Notes: generated by a model from the letters alone, not told the origin. A stretch of 64,000 nt of DNA from Candidatus Eiseniibacteriota bacterium (GCA_024276995.1 JAJRWB010000050.1:124001-188000); one strand, 5' to 3'; positions 1-10,953 are shown, numbered from the stretch's first letter. Numbers and translations: made by a program.

Positions 1-1
1 C

Positions 2-661
2 GCGCTCTTCCTTACGCGGGGAAAGTACTACGCCCGGGTGATCGGATCGGATGAATCGCCCCAGGTGCTCGATGCGCTCGCGCGCCTTCGCACCTCCCTC
101 GAAGGAGCGATCGAGGGGGAACCCCTTCCGTGGGCATACGCGCTGTTCAGCGGGAGGCTCGGTATCGACCCGGGAAAGGTTACATTTCTTCTCGGAAACG
201 CCTTTTCCTTCGATTTCGCCCGGTATGTGTACACCGCGACGGTCGACGACGACGGCGGCCGACTTTTCGTGTCCGCCGCGCGGGACGAAGATTCCGCTCT
301 CACCCTCGCGGCGCGCTTCAACGCCGGCTTCCTCGAGTACGGAAAGGGTGAAGCGGTGAGGGACGGCGTCGAGTGGGTGCGGGACCGGTACATCGGCAGG
401 CTCGCGGCGTGCACCGCCGCCGGGCCGTGGGTGATCGGAATGAAAGGGGCGGTCGATCTGGAGCGTGGCGCCGAGGAACTCGCCCGGCTTCGCTCCGCCG
501 TGGCGCTCCTGCCCGGCGAAACCCATCGCCTCGCGCTCGAAGAACGCCGAGCGGACGAAAGCCGGAGGGGAGCGAGGGCGGAGGGAGTGGAAGACGGCGA
601 AGGGAATCTCTTCCCCGGAGAGGGCGGGGAAACGGAAAGGGGCGGAACCGATGAGCGGTGA
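2..661 (+). CDS. DUF6599-like protein, 5' truncated
   Basis: The frame is open from the first bases of the window and reads [19 protein letters not shown] before the first ATG at 38, so the gene starts upstream and about 219 residues are visible. No signal peptide or membrane segment can be judged. The C-terminal 40 residues are charged and low in complexity. Position next to DUF362, polyferredoxin and aldo/keto reductase genes, together with the GKYYARV-type start, fits the DUF6599 family that often accompanies such genes. That assignment rests on context and resemblance only, and the molecular function is unknown. Its stop overlaps the ATG of the next gene by 11 bases, so the genes are probably translationally coupled. 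Confidence 0.55.
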   Translation, partial: ALFLTRGKYYARVIGSDESPQVLDALARLRTSLEGAIEGEPLPWAYALFSGRLGIDPGKVTFLLGNAFSFDFARYVYTATVDDDGGRLFVSAARDEDSALTLAARFNAGFLEYGKGEAVRDGVEWVRDRYIGRLAACTAAGPWVIGMKGAVDLERGAEELARLRSAVALLPGETHRLALEERRADESRRGARAEGVEDGEGNLFPGEGGETERGGTDER

Positions 662-1736
662 TCGGAAGAGAGTGCATTCTCCCGCCGGGCGGAAGGATGC
701 GGATACGGCCGACGCGGCCCGTCACCGATTCGAGGAGCGTCGCGCGTTTCTGAAGCGCGCCGGCGTTGCCGCCGTCCTCGCGGCAGGATCGACGTGGCCG
801 GCGCTCGCTCCACCCGGATGGATCTTCTCGCTCCGCGATCCGGACGGAAAACGGGGGGCACCGAAAGAGAAGACCTTCCGCCTCCCCGAGGGGGGGTTCA
901 TCGTCGAGAAGCCGGCGACGGCGGCTGATCTGGGCGTGGCGCGCGGAACGGACATTCGCGCCATGATCCGCTCCGCGGTGGACGGCATCGGCGGTATCGC
1001 CCATTACATTCGAAAGGGCGACATCGTCGTGGTGAAGCCGAATGTCGCATTCGAACGGCCGGCGCTTCTCGGGGCGACGACGAATCCGGAAGTGCTCGCC
1101 GAACTGATCCGTCTCGTGAAGGAGGCGGGAGCCTCCGAGGTTCGCGTAGCGGACAATCCGATCGAGACGCCGGAGAACTGCTTCGCCCGGAGCGGCATCC
1201 GTGAGGCGGCCCTCGCGGCGGGCGCGAAGGTCTACCTTCCCTCACCCGCCGACTTTCAAGTTCTCAACGTGCCGGGCGCCGCGCTCATCGAGAAATGGCC
1301 CTTCTTCCGGCGGCCGTTCAAGGACGCCGCCAAGGTGATCGGCGTGGCGCCGGTGAAGGATCACAACCTGTGCGGCGCCTCGATGACGACGAAGAACTGG
1401 TACGGTCTTCTCGGCGGACGACGCAACCAATTCCATCAGAAAATCGATACGATCATCGCCGACCTGGCGCTCATGCTCCGGCCGACATTCGTTCTTCTCG
1501 ACGGGACACGCGTCCTCTTCCGGAGCGGACCGACGGGCGGTTCTCTCTCGGACGTGCGCCCCGGCCGGACGGTTGTCGCCGCCGTGGACTCTCTCGCCGC
1601 GGATGCGTTCGGCTGGGAGGATCTTCTCCGCCGCGATCCCGGCCGGCTCCCCCGCTACTTCGCCGAAACGGCGAAGCGCGGCCTCGGCAATCCGAATTGG
1701 CGGGAGACGGTAATCCGGGAGACGAGAATCGGATGA
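651..1736 (+). CDS. DUF362 domain protein with Tat-like signal
   Basis: 361 aa from the ATG at 651, which follows a purine-rich ribosome site. The N-terminus has [17 protein letters not shown], an RR-x-F-L-K Tat-type signal, so export of a folded protein is likely. The rest matches the DUF362 family: a KPNVAF segment (about residue 125), a NPEV/AD-NP region, and [12 protein letters not shown] (about residue 245). No Fe-S cysteine motif is present, unlike the second DUF362 gene at 27369. The stop overlaps the start of the polyferredoxin gene (ATGA at 1733-1736), so the two are made together. DUF362 proteins are associated with electron transfer but have no settled reaction; a redox role here is inferred from the neighbours. 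Confidence 0.8.
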   Translation: MSGDRKRVHSPAGRKDADTADAARHRFEERRAFLKRAGVAAVLAAGSTWPALAPPGWIFSLRDPDGKRGAPKEKTFRLPEGGFIVEKPATAADLGVARGTDIRAMIRSAVDGIGGIAHYIRKGDIVVVKPNVAFERPALLGATTNPEVLAELIRLVKEAGASEVRVADNPIETPENCFARSGIREAALAAGAKVYLPSPADFQVLNVPGAALIEKWPFFRRPFKDAAKVIGVAPVKDHNLCGASMTTKNWYGLLGGRRNQFHQKIDTIIADLALMLRPTFVLLDGTRVLFRSGPTGGSLSDVRPGRTVVAAVDSLAADAFGWEDLLRRDPGRLPRYFAETAKRGLGNPNWRETVIRETRIG

Positions 1737-3481
1737 GCGACGTGGGGAAAATGGGAAGGCCCTCCGGCCTCTTCCGGCCGAACCGGGACGGTACGCCGTG
1801 GTACGCCCGGGTTCTCCGGATCACCACGACGCGCATCGTCGCCCAAACGTTCTTCTTCACGTTGTTCGTTTTTCTCCTTTGGGTCACGTGGTTCAGCCGG
1901 ATGGGCGGCTATCCCGTTTCCCTCTTTCTCGAAATCGATCCTCTCGTCGGTATCGCCACCGCCCTTTCGACGCACACCGTCTACCGTTGGCTTTGGCGGG
2001 GCCTATGGGTGCTCGTACCGACGCTCGTCGTCGGCCGCGTCTTCTGTAACTGGGTCTGCCCCTACGGCACGCTTCACCACTTCTTCGCATGGGTCTTCAA
2101 TATCCGCGGCAACAGGAACAATATCGACAAGAACCGGTATCGGGACGCGCAGCAGATCAAGTACATCATCCTGGCGATCTTCCTGGTGCTCGCCCTGTTC
2201 GGCTCGCTCCAGATCGGCCTGCTCGACCCGATCTCCCTTCTCGTGAGAAGTATGACCACGACCATCGCGCCCGCCGCCGACCTCGCACTCATCTCGCTCC
2301 CAGGGGCTCTCGCCGATACGGGACTTCGCGTGCCGAGCCTCACGTTCCTCTCCTCGTCCCCCGGCGCGGCGGAGCAGCGGGTCTTCGCCGGCGCATGGTT
2401 CATCGGACTGACAATCATCGGACTCGTCGGGATGAACCTGGTGATTCCCCGTTTCTTCTGCCGCGTGCTCTGTCCCCTCGGCGCGCTTCTAGGCGTGCTC
2501 TCGCGATTCTCCCTCTGGCGAATCGACCGGGATATCACGAAGTGCACCGATTGCGATCTATGCCTCAAGCACTGCGAGGGGGCTTCCGATCCGCAGGGCG
2601 CCCTTCGCAAGAGCGAGTGTTTCGTCTGCTTCAACTGCATCGACGACTGCCCCGAAGACGCCCTCTCGTTCCGCGCTTCGCCGCTCCCCGCGACGGATCG
2701 GATCCGCGGTTCGCTCCGAGATGGAAGGGCGACGCTTTTCGGGAAAAAAGTGATCAGCCGCAACGCCGAGACCGTTGTCCGCCATGTCGACCTCCCCCGG
2801 CGGCGCTGGCTCTTCTCCGCCATGGCGGGCGTGCTCGCCTACCCCTTTCTCAGGCTCTCGCGCGCCGTGAACAAGCGCGGTTACAGTGAAAAGGCGATCC
2901 GGCCTCCCGGGACGGTGGAGGAGAGCGAGTTTCTCGAACGGTGCATCAAGTGCGATCAGTGTATCAACGTCTGCCCCACCAACGTGCTTCAACCCTCGCT
3001 GCTCGCCGAGGCGGGCCTCGAAGGCTTCTGGGCACCGGTGATGGACTTCAGCGTCGGCTTCTGCCAGTACAACTGCGTTCTCTGCTCCGAGGTGTGCCCC
3101 ACCGGCGCGATACGCACGATCACGACGGACGAGAAACTCGGCAGTGGAAGGTTCGCCGGAAACGGACCGATCCGCGTGGGAACCGCGTTCTTCAACCGGG
3201 GCCGATGCCTTCCCTGGGCGATGGAAACGCCGTGCGTCGTGTGCGAGGAAGTGTGTCCCGTCAGTCCGAAAGCGATCGAAACGTACCGCGAACAGGCCGT
3301 CCGCTCGGACGGCTCGAAGGTGATTCTCAACAAGCCGTATATCCGTCCCGAGCTTTGCATCGGCTGCGGGATCTGTGAACATGAGTGCCCGGTGATGGAC
3401 GACGCCGCCGTTTACGTCACCGTGGCGGGTGAAACACGATCGAAGGAACGATCGCTCCTTCTCCTGCAAGGGGAAGGGTGA
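1733..3481 (+). CDS. Membrane polyferredoxin (NapH/CcoG-like 4Fe-4S protein)
   Basis: 582 aa from the ATG at 1733, four bases overlapping the DUF362 stop. The N-terminal half carries hydrophobic segments ([45 protein letters not shown]) with CNWVCPYG and CRVLCPLG motifs typical of the NapH/YccM/CcoG group. The C-terminal half has several ferredoxin-type clusters: [53 protein letters not shown] and [12 protein letters not shown]. It is probably an inner-membrane electron conduit passing electrons to the exported partners encoded beside it. The exact donor and acceptor cannot be read from the sequence. Confidence 0.85.
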   Translation: MSDVGKMGRPSGLFRPNRDGTPWYARVLRITTTRIVAQTFFFTLFVFLLWVTWFSRMGGYPVSLFLEIDPLVGIATALSTHTVYRWLWRGLWVLVPTLVVGRVFCNWVCPYGTLHHFFAWVFNIRGNRNNIDKNRYRDAQQIKYIILAIFLVLALFGSLQIGLLDPISLLVRSMTTTIAPAADLALISLPGALADTGLRVPSLTFLSSSPGAAEQRVFAGAWFIGLTIIGLVGMNLVIPRFFCRVLCPLGALLGVLSRFSLWRIDRDITKCTDCDLCLKHCEGASDPQGALRKSECFVCFNCIDDCPEDALSFRASPLPATDRIRGSLRDGRATLFGKKVISRNAETVVRHVDLPRRRWLFSAMAGVLAYPFLRLSRAVNKRGYSEKAIRPPGTVEESEFLERCIKCDQCINVCPTNVLQPSLLAEAGLEGFWAPVMDFSVGFCQYNCVLCSEVCPTGAIRTITTDEKLGSGRFAGNGPIRVGTAFFNRGRCLPWAMETPCVVCEEVCPVSPKAIETYREQAVRSDGSKVILNKPYIRPELCIGCGICEHECPVMDDAAVYVTVAGETRSKERSLLLLQGEG

Positions 3482-3521
3482 TCATGAAGCCGCGGAGAAC
3501 GCCGCGGGGAAGGGGAGGCTC

Positions 3522-4727
3522 GTGAGGAAAGCGGACAAGAAGATCAGCCGCCGGGAGATGTTGAAGCTGAGCGCCGCCGCCGGGGCGATGGCGGCGACAT
3601 CGGGTGTTCTCGGGGCGGAAAAGCTCTTCGCCGGGGAGGAGGAGGGTCTTCCGCAGATCCCGCGGCGCGTGCTCGGGAAGACGGGCAGCACCATTCCGAT
3701 TCTCCTGTTCGGGGCGGCCGTCCAGCTCGACCCCGATTTCGATCCGAAAATCGCCGAAGGTCTCCGCTACGGCTTGAACTACATCGACGCGGCCGATTGC
3801 TACGGCGGGGCGACGTGCGAAATGGCGGTGGGAAACCTGGTCGCGAAGCTCGATGCCCGCGAGGACGTGTGGATCACGAGCAAGAGCGACCGACACGATC
3901 CGAAAGGCCTCGAAAAGACGCTTCAGCGCGGGCTGGAACACCTGCAGACCGATTACGTCGATCTTTACTTCATGCACAACTTGAAGGAGGCGAAGTACCT
4001 GAGCGACGACATGCGGAGGATGGCGGAGAAATTGAAGAAGGAAGGAAAGATCCGCTATTTCGGATTCTCCACCCACGCGCCGGCGTGCGCCCAGCTTCTC
4101 ACCGCGGCGGCGGAAGCGGGCTGGATCGACGCGATCATGTTCCGGTACAACTTCCGCATATACGGCGAGAAGGAGCTGAACGACGCCATGGACGAGTGCG
4201 TGAAAGCGGGTGTCGGCCTGATCGCCATGAAGACGCAAGGTTCGGAAGCATCGTTCCGTGACGCGTGGAGGAAGTACACGAGCGAGGGAAGGTGGACGAA
4301 ACACCAGGCGGTGCTGAAGGCGGTCTGGGCGGACAGCCGGATCACGGCGGCCGTCTCCTCGATGGAATCGTTCACCCAGCTGAGAGAGAACATCGCCGCC
4401 GCCGTCGACCGGGAGGAACTCGGCCGGGCGGACTGGGAGGCGATCGAGCGATACGCCGCGGAGACGCGGCGGTACGCGTGCGACGGATGCGACCATATCT
4501 GCAACGCCGCGGTGGACGCACCGGTGAGAATCGGCGACACGATGCGTTTCTTGATGTACCACGAGGTCTACGGCGAGCGGGAAAAGGCGAAGCGGCTTTT
4601 CGCCGGACTTCCCGGTGAGGCGAAACGGCTGCGCGGCGTCGACTTCAGCGGCGCCGATTCCGCCTGTCCCCACGGAGTCGACGTGGCGGCGCACATGGCC
4701 CGATCGGCGGAGGTGTTCAACGCGTAG
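3522..4727 (+). CDS. Tat-exported aldo/keto reductase
   Basis: 401 aa from a GTG at 3522, chosen because it follows GGGGAGG and begins MRKADKKISRREMLKLSAA, a Tat signal. An ATG at 3429 would add 31 charged residues and overlap the upstream gene by 53 bases. The AKR tetrad is recognisable: D and Y in NYIDAADCYG, K in VWITSKSD, H in LYFMHNLK. Many Tat-exported AKRs end in a ferredoxin-like Cys cluster; here only CDGCDHIC and a later SACPHGVDV remain, so the cluster looks reduced. With the preceding redox genes it suggests a periplasmic reductase fed by the membrane polyferredoxin. The substrate is unknown. Confidence 0.85.
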   Translation: MRKADKKISRREMLKLSAAAGAMAATSGVLGAEKLFAGEEEGLPQIPRRVLGKTGSTIPILLFGAAVQLDPDFDPKIAEGLRYGLNYIDAADCYGGATCEMAVGNLVAKLDAREDVWITSKSDRHDPKGLEKTLQRGLEHLQTDYVDLYFMHNLKEAKYLSDDMRRMAEKLKKEGKIRYFGFSTHAPACAQLLTAAAEAGWIDAIMFRYNFRIYGEKELNDAMDECVKAGVGLIAMKTQGSEASFRDAWRKYTSEGRWTKHQAVLKAVWADSRITAAVSSMESFTQLRENIAAAVDREELGRADWEAIERYAAETRRYACDGCDHICNAAVDAPVRIGDTMRFLMYHEVYGEREKAKRLFAGLPGEAKRLRGVDFSGADSACPHGVDVAAHMARSAEVFNA

Positions 4728-4852
4728 GACTTCCGGCCGTCATCGAGACACTGTGGGAGGAGCGGGAGAATTTCTCCGACTCTTGGCGCTCGGATTTCGC
4801 ATGAAGGGGAAGGCGCCCGCCGATCTCATTCGCGTAGCGCGCCGCCCCATGA

Positions 4853-7800
4853 TCACCTCAGGAGCGTGAGCCGCTTCGTCACTTCCTCGCCGCCGGCGCG
4901 CACCCTGAGGAAATAGATTCCCGTGGCCGCATCGCGGCGGTTGGCGGTTTCGCCGTTCCACCGCAACGTGTGCGGGCCGGCATCGAGCGGTCCGTCGTGA
5001 AGCACCCGGACGAGGGCGCCGCGGATGTCGAAGATCTCGACGGTCGCGCGATCGTTTCGGGGGAGGGCGAAATCGATGGTGACGAGCGCGTTGAACGGGT
5101 TCGGCCTGACGGCGCTCACCATGAGGCGGGACGGAATGTCCGCGGGAACGAGTGACGTGTTATCCAGCTGTGGGCGCCACGTTCCGTTTTTCGTATCGAG
5201 AAGTTCCACGGCGATCGGGCGGAAATCGACCCGGCCGGTCTTCGCCGCCGGGGCGATACCGCCCAGGCGGAAGAGGGCGAGTTCGGTCCTGCCGCGCGGA
5301 TCGTCATCGTACCAGAAAAGAGAGAGCCGGCCGGGCGAGTCGCCTTCCAGGTTCAGCATGGTGGACGAGCGATCGATGGGAACGGCGAGGGCGTCGGCGA
5401 CCGTGCCGTGAAGGCGCAGCGCCCGGAACGGTTCCTCCGACCGGAGAGCGATCACGGCGGCGCCGTCACCGGTGAGGAAGAACGAAACGGTCGGACCGTC
5501 CCCGGACCGGGCGATCTCCCCCTCGGCGAGCTCGCCGCCGAGAAAGACGAGATCGGCCACGGTGATCCTTCCATCGCCGTTCGCGTCGGCGCCGAGGCTC
5601 TCCGCCGCAGCGGGCGAGGCGAGACCGAGAAGCACATCGAGAAGAGAACCCGCGTCGTCGAGACCGGCGGCGCAATCCCAGTTGTAATCGCCGGCGGGAC
5701 GGGGCACCGGTGTAAAGCGTGGGAAGAGCCTGACGGGAGGACGACCCTCGCGGGGCGGGTCGATCTTCACTTCCACCGTCTCATCGTAGGCGACGCCGCA
5801 CCGCCAGCTCGCCACGGAAGCGCTGATACGGATCGAATCGCCCCCCGCGAGGGTTCCGGAATCAGGCTCGAAAGCGACCCACGCCGGGGTGGGTTCGATC
5901 CACCAGTCGAGCGTATCCCTTCCCATGTTCCGGATGACGAACACGGAATCGGCGAAAGTGGTGTCCGTCCCGTTTCCGAAAGGAAGATCGGGCGAGCCGG
6001 CGGTCAGTTCGACTCCCGGTGCCACGTCCACTCCGAATGTTCTCGTGGGTGACGGATCGCCGGAACCGCACTTGTTCATCGATGAAACTCTCCAGAAATA
6101 CTGATCGTCGAAATCGATCTCTCCGATGGAAATGATCGTGTCGGCCATGAGCGTGTCGATCACGATTTCGGCGAAGGCGCTATCCCGGGCGACAAGCAGG
6201 GTGTAGCCGGTGGCTTCCGTTTCGCGTGACCAGGAGAATATCACGGGCAGATCGAGGCCGGATGCCTCATCATCCGGCTGCAGGAGGGCCGGCGCCGGGC
6301 GGGGGGCCATGATCGATCCCTGAACCTGGCACGCCCCCACGGTTTCGCCGCACGTGTTCACCGAAGCGACGCGGTAGAGATACGAACGTGCGATCTCCAC
6401 TTCCATATCATTCCAGCTGTTCTCCCCGAGCGCGGGACCGACGGCGGCTCGAAGCTCGAACGATCCCGAGGACTGGGAGAGTTTCCTGTAGATCTTGAAC
6501 TGTGAAATCCCCTCATCCACACCGGCCGCGGGCATATTCCACGTGACGGTGATCCTGTCGCAAAGATCCGACGACGCGGAGCAGCCCTCCGGGGCGGACG
6601 GGAGCGGCGGACGAGCACCACTGACCGTGCACATCGCCGCCGATACGTAGCATCCGTTCCCCGCTTCGATGGCGTACGACGACGTATCGCCGTACGCGAT
6701 CTGCGTATCGATCCATTCGGTCACACCGGCGCCGACCGAGTCGAGCACGATTCCCTCGGGCAGGCTGTAGATCCGGAACCATTCCACGTCCGATCCACCG
6801 GTGACCGGAGGCGACCAGGAGAGATAGACGCCCCCGCACGAATCGGAAGACGCGGTGCACAAGCTGTCGGGTAGGGATCCCACGGGCCCGGGAATCCGCG
6901 CCGTCACGGTGCACGCCTCCGCCGACCACCCGCAGCTGTTCAGGGCGTAGATGAGATAGCGGTAGTCGACGCCGTCCTGGGGCGGAGCGTCCGACGTGGA
7001 GAGAACGCCTTGCCCCACCGAATCGATGCGAACCAGACCGTCGCGAAGGACGACATATCCTTCGGTGGCCGTGGGCGAGGCAGCCCAGGTGATTCTCAGC
7101 GTATCGCAGTCGATCACCTCTACGGTACAGCTCTCCGGCGGAGAGGGGATCGAGCCGACGGTGCGGCCGGTATCGATCACGCCCGCCGATTCTTCGCAGT
7201 TGAACGCTCGTAATGTATAAATGAGTTCCGTGTCGGTGGGAACGTCGGTGTACTGAAACACATCCGGACCGACCTCGGTGACCACCGGCGGTGCGCCGCG
7301 GGTGATCCTGTAACCGTCCACGATTCCTCCCGCGACGGGCGGCCCCCAGGTAAGCACCACCTCACCACACCCCTCTTTCGTAGCGGAGAAGAGAGTCGGA
7401 GGCCCGGGAGCGGTGAGCGCCCGCCCCGAGTCGGAGCACGACCCGATGGAACGACCGCACTGGTTCCATGCAATCACCTCGTAGTTGTGCGTGACGTTGC
7501 TGTCGGCGCCAGCGTCGATCACCTGGTAGGGAGGGCTGACGAGCGTATCGATCGGCACGCCGTCACGCTCTACCACGTAGAAATCGACGATACTCGGGTC
7601 GGTCGCCCCGCTCCAGGTCACCGTCACCCGGCCGCAGAAACTGTCCGACGCGGAGCACGCCGTCGCGGTCGGCGGGAGACCGAAACGCCTTCCCGAATTC
7701 GACGCTCCGTTCAGCGAGTATCCGCACGTGCTCTTCGTGCGGAGCCAATAACTCGAGATCACCATCGAATCGACAAGGGAGTCGACGAACACCGTGGGGC

Positions 7801-9745
7801 TCCCCTTCGCCACCACCCCGATCGAGTCACCCTCCCTGTAGATGATGTACTCCTGGAAGGCGCCCGCCGTGGTGTCCCAGCTGAGACTCACGAAGGAGCA
7901 GAGCGAGTCGCTCGCGGTGATCGCCCCGGGCATGGGGGGCGCCTCTCCCATGACGCCCGAATCGGAACACGACGATATCGCCGCGCCGCAGCCGCTTCGG
8001 GATTGCACCGAGTAGAGATGGACCGAATCGACGGTGGCGAAGGAATCGCGGAACGAATTGCCCGGATCGGCGACCGTGCCGATCGAATCGTCGTCCCTGA
8101 AGATCACATATTCATCGACGCTTCCCGATGCCGTGACCGGGATCCAGCTGACGAGCACCTCCTGGCAGAGGTTGTCCGACGCGGTGCACGAGTCGACCGA
8201 AGGGGGAAGACCGATCCGCATGCCGGTATCGGTGGAGATGATGTTCGAGAGGCCGCACGCGTTGCGCGTGCGCACCGTATAGGTATACACGACCTGTGAA
8301 TCGACGACGTCGTCGTACCATTCCGTGGGTGCGGTCGGGCTCACGGTGCCGATGGAATCGACGCCGCGATAGACGACATAGTAGTCGAATGAACCGGCCA
8401 CCGCCTGCCACCGGACGAAGATATCGGCGCATCGATCATCACTGACAGGAAAGAGCGACACATCCGGAGGCAACTCGATGCTGAAGCCGTTGTCGGGGAT
8501 CGCCCACACCGTATCGCACGGCGTTATGGCGGCGACGTTGTACTCGTAGATCACCCCCGGCACGGCGAGGCTGTCGGCGTAAAACTCCGTGCCCGGAGGG
8601 AGAGAGTCGATGACGTCGCTGTCCCGGGTGAGGATGTAGTAGTTCCCCTCCGGCATGTTCGCAATCCACGACACGTTCACCGCGCCGCACGTGCTGTCCG
8701 AGGCGATCACCGATCCCGGCGCGGCCGGAGACTGGGGCGCGGTTCCGGTATCGATGTTGGACGGGCCGCTCGGGCCGCACGTGGAAACCGCCCAGACCCA
8801 GTAATCGTAGACAACTCCCGGAACGGCGAAGGTGTCGACAAAAGCGGGCCCCGCCGCATCGACGACGATCGTATCGGTCGACACCGTCCCCGGATCGTAC
8901 CGGCCGATGTAGTACGTGATTCCCCCGGCGGTCGAGCTGTCGCTCCAGCTCAGGGATACGCCTCCGCACGCCGTGTCGCTCGCCGTGAAGTTGTAGGGCG
9001 GATAGAGACTGTCGCACGCGATCGTCATGTCGTCGATCATCCACCCTCGAAACCCGTTCCGCGCGCTGTCCACCGTGGCGAAGATGAAGCGAAACTGCAT
9101 CCGTCCCCCGGCGGCGGAATTGACGATATACTTCTTTCGGATCCATACGCCGTCGGCGCTTAATCCGCCCGACGAATACGGGACCGCGGGATCGGTGGCC
9201 TCCGATTCGAGCGTGTCCACCAACACGTCGAGAAATGTGAAATTCCGCCCCCCGTCGGTGGAAAAATCGATGGTCATCAGGTCCTTCGAATAGAAACTGA
9301 AACCCTCCACTTCCCACCATGTCTGAAAGGAGAGGACCACGTCGGAATACGAATTCATCGCCATGATCGGCGTGAAAAACGTGTCCGCCCTGGCGGCGAA
9401 GGAGAGTCCCCCATTCCCGGCGCTCTGCGCCGCCGGATCCCACGGGGCGACATATGTCCCCGTCGATTCTCCCGAGAGGGTGATATAGCCGTTTCCGCTG
9501 GGAGCGGGAGGCCAACTCGATGTGCCGGGAAAATTGACAAGGCTGTCCTTGACGGCGCCGATGACGAACACCGTGTCGGGCGCACGGGTCACGTGCCAGC
9601 CACCGAGCAGCATGAAAGACGGCGCGGTGACTCCCTCGAACGATTCGAAGAGGGGAACTTCGAGGGTATCGTTTACAGCCCGGACTGGGGCGGCACTGAG
9701 AGCGACCGCGGCGAAGACGACGAGAAGACGTTTCAGTAGATCCAT
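4853..9745 (-). CDS. Giant secreted FN3-repeat protein with dockerin and sorting domain
   Basis: 1630 aa with a Sec signal (LLVVFAAVALSAAPVRA). Residues about 30-245 form a jelly-roll-like domain ending GWMIDDMTIACD. About ten FN3 repeats follow (about 250-1160), each starting with a pattern like ASDxxCxxVxLSW and carrying a second Cys near its end (AxNxCG), so an internal disulfide per domain is likely. Next come one FN3-like domain without that pattern, an Ig-like domain (about 1235-1330), a dockerin-like segment with DYNWDC and DANGDGRITVADL (about 1350-1405), and a FlgD-like/type-A sorting domain (NPFN ... TGIYFLRV, about 1550-1630). It is probably a surface or secreted scaffold. The start overlaps the upstream barrel gene by 13 bases, making it the last gene of a five-gene operon. 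Confidence 0.85.
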   Translation of the reverse strand: MDLLKRLLVVFAAVALSAAPVRAVNDTLEVPLFESFEGVTAPSFMLLGGWHVTRAPDTVFVIGAVKDSLVNFPGTSSWPPAPSGNGYITLSGESTGTYVAPWDPAAQSAGNGGLSFAARADTFFTPIMAMNSYSDVVLSFQTWWEVEGFSFYSKDLMTIDFSTDGGRNFTFLDVLVDTLESEATDPAVPYSSGGLSADGVWIRKKYIVNSAAGGRMQFRFIFATVDSARNGFRGWMIDDMTIACDSLYPPYNFTASDTACGGVSLSWSDSSTAGGITYYIGRYDPGTVSTDTIVVDAAGPAFVDTFAVPGVVYDYWVWAVSTCGPSGPSNIDTGTAPQSPAAPGSVIASDSTCGAVNVSWIANMPEGNYYILTRDSDVIDSLPPGTEFYADSLAVPGVIYEYNVAAITPCDTVWAIPDNGFSIELPPDVSLFPVSDDRCADIFVRWQAVAGSFDYYVVYRGVDSIGTVSPTAPTEWYDDVVDSQVVYTYTVRTRNACGLSNIISTDTGMRIGLPPSVDSCTASDNLCQEVLVSWIPVTASGSVDEYVIFRDDDSIGTVADPGNSFRDSFATVDSVHLYSVQSRSGCGAAISSCSDSGVMGEAPPMPGAITASDSLCSFVSLSWDTTAGAFQEYIIYREGDSIGVVAKGSPTVFVDSLVDSMVISSYWLRTKSTCGYSLNGASNSGRRFGLPPTATACSASDSFCGRVTVTWSGATDPSIVDFYVVERDGVPIDTLVSPPYQVIDAGADSNVTHNYEVIAWNQCGRSIGSCSDSGRALTAPGPPTLFSATKEGCGEVVLTWGPPVAGGIVDGYRITRGAPPVVTEVGPDVFQYTDVPTDTELIYTLRAFNCEESAGVIDTGRTVGSIPSPPESCTVEVIDCDTLRITWAASPTATEGYVVLRDGLVRIDSVGQGVLSTSDAPPQDGVDYRYLIYALNSCGWSAEACTVTARIPGPVGSLPDSLCTASSDSCGGVYLSWSPPVTGGSDVEWFRIYSLPEGIVLDSVGAGVTEWIDTQIAYGDTSSYAIEAGNGCYVSAAMCTVSGARPPLPSAPEGCSASSDLCDRITVTWNMPAAGVDEGISQFKIYRKLSQSSGSFELRAAVGPALGENSWNDMEVEIARSYLYRVASVNTCGETVGACQVQGSIMAPRPAPALLQPDDEASGLDLPVIFSWSRETEATGYTLLVARDSAFAEIVIDTLMADTIISIGEIDFDDQYFWRVSSMNKCGSGDPSPTRTFGVDVAPGVELTAGSPDLPFGNGTDTTFADSVFVIRNMGRDTLDWWIEPTPAWVAFEPDSGTLAGGDSIRISASVASWRCGVAYDETVEVKIDPPREGRPPVRLFPRFTPVPRPAGDYNWDCAAGLDDAGSLLDVLLGLASPAAAESLGADANGDGRITVADLVFLGGELAEGEIARSGDGPTVSFFLTGDGAAVIALRSEEPFRALRLHGTVADALAVPIDRSSTMLNLEGDSPGRLSLFWYDDDPRGRTELALFRLGGIAPAAKTGRVDFRPIAVELLDTKNGTWRPQLDNTSLVPADIPSRLMVSAVRPNPFNALVTIDFALPRNDRATVEIFDIRGALVRVLHDGPLDAGPHTLRWNGETANRRDAATGIYFLRVRAGGEEVTKRLTLLR

Positions 9746-10953
9746 TGGAGAGTCACCGCCGCGTCAAAGCCGCTCATGTCGACGGCGCCTTCCTCGGCGT
9801 TTCCGGTAAGATACGCGCCGTCGAGGGTGACGGTCGTCTTGTCGGCGATGTAGTAGATCACTCCGGCGCCGAGATCGAGGAGGTTCGCCGATCCAAGAAG
9901 TCTTTGGGCCGGCTCCTCTCCCGGGAAGGCGAATTCACTGAAATGGGAGTAGCTCGTGAAAAGACGGATGTCGAAGCGATCGGAGAGTTCACGGCCGTAA
10001 CGGACCATCGCCTGCTGCATCCCTCCCGGCAGTCCCTGCTGGAGGTACTCCTCGAGGGTCATCGTTTCGATGTCTCCCTCGCCCACACCCTCCACGTCGG
10101 TGCCCTTCCCCTTGACTACGAAAAAGAGCTGTCCGTCGAGCCGTTGCCGCTCCGCGATCCGCAGGCCCGCCGATGCGAGAAACTCGACCTGGTCGCCCTC
10201 CTCGTAGATCACCTCACCGTTGCGCTCGTCTTTCGAAAAAAGCCTGTAGCGGAGATCGCCCTTCCATTCGAACCGGGCGCTTCCGGCGCCGAGAGCGCCG
10301 CTCACGCCGGCGGCGAAGAACGCCTCGTTGCCCGGCTTGATACGCACCGTCTCGTCGCCCTCCTCGCCCTTCAGGTAGTCGTACTCTCCCTTGTACTGGA
10401 AGCCGGCGCCCAGCGAAGCCGTAATACTTCTCGTCACAGTGAACGCCCTGGCGCCGCTCGCGAAAAGACCGGGGCCTTCGCCGAAACGCTTCAACCTCAG
10501 ACCGAGAATCCTGTTCGCCACCACGCCGGTGACGACCACCTGATTCGCTTCGATCAGCGCTTTCCCCGTGGGAAGAGTCACGCCGCCGCCGATCCAGTAA
10601 CGCCCCGAGTCGAAACGTTTCGAGCCGGAAAGCTCCACGTCGGTGAAACCGCTCAGGTCGGAATCGGTCAGGTCGCCGTTACTCGTCGCCGATCCACCGG
10701 AAAGATAGATCGAAACCTCCCCGTCCCGGCCGATCGGCTTGCGCACGAAGAGGGGAGAGACGAACTCGCTCACTTTCAAATCGGCCGAACCGGCCTTGCT
10801 GAGCGTGATGCTCCGCGTGGAAAAGGACGTCCTTCCGATCACGCCGGGCGGCGGCTCGAGAACCACCTCCGCCGCCCAAGAAAACGGGGGAAGAATCGCC
10901 GTTGCGGCAAGAATGAAAAAGACGAACGCCCGGGAAAATGAAATACCCTTCAT
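9733..10953 (-). CDS. Predicted outer-membrane beta-barrel protein
   Basis: 406 aa with a Sec signal (AFVFFILAATAILPPFSWA). The mature protein has many alternating hydrophobic/polar strands (SVSIYLSG-, YWIGGGVTL-, SITASLGAGFQYKGEY-like stretches) and ends in an aromatic residue (LQWIY), as barrel proteins usually do. I recognise no specific family; the closest description is a transporter-like or uncharacterised outer-membrane barrel. It starts by ATGA overlap with the lipoprotein gene upstream and overlaps the giant FN3 gene downstream, so a role in exporting or anchoring that protein is a reasonable guess. Confidence 0.7.
   Translation of the reverse strand: MKGISFSRAFVFFILAATAILPPFSWAAEVVLEPPPGVIGRTSFSTRSITLSKAGSADLKVSEFVSPLFVRKPIGRDGEVSIYLSGGSATSNGDLTDSDLSGFTDVELSGSKRFDSGRYWIGGGVTLPTGKALIEANQVVVTGVVANRILGLRLKRFGEGPGLFASGARAFTVTRSITASLGAGFQYKGEYDYLKGEEGDETVRIKPGNEAFFAAGVSGALGAGSARFEWKGDLRYRLFSKDERNGEVIYEEGDQVEFLASAGLRIAERQRLDGQLFFVVKGKGTDVEGVGEGDIETMTLEEYLQQGLPGGMQQAMVRYGRELSDRFDIRLFTSYSHFSEFAFPGEEPAQRLLGSANLLDLGAGVIYYIADKTTVTLDGAYLTGNAEEGAVDMSGFDAAVTLQWIY

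Noticed and set aside
465-650. Longer N-terminus for the first DUF362 protein
   Set aside because: The extra 62 residues are Arg/Pro-rich shadow sequence of the upstream gene; ATG 651 has a ribosome site and puts the Tat motif near the N-terminus.
4853-9745. CRISPR-like or tandem DNA repeats in the FN3 genes
   Set aside because: The periodicity of about 250 bases comes from diverged protein domains, with no short identical repeats and spacers.
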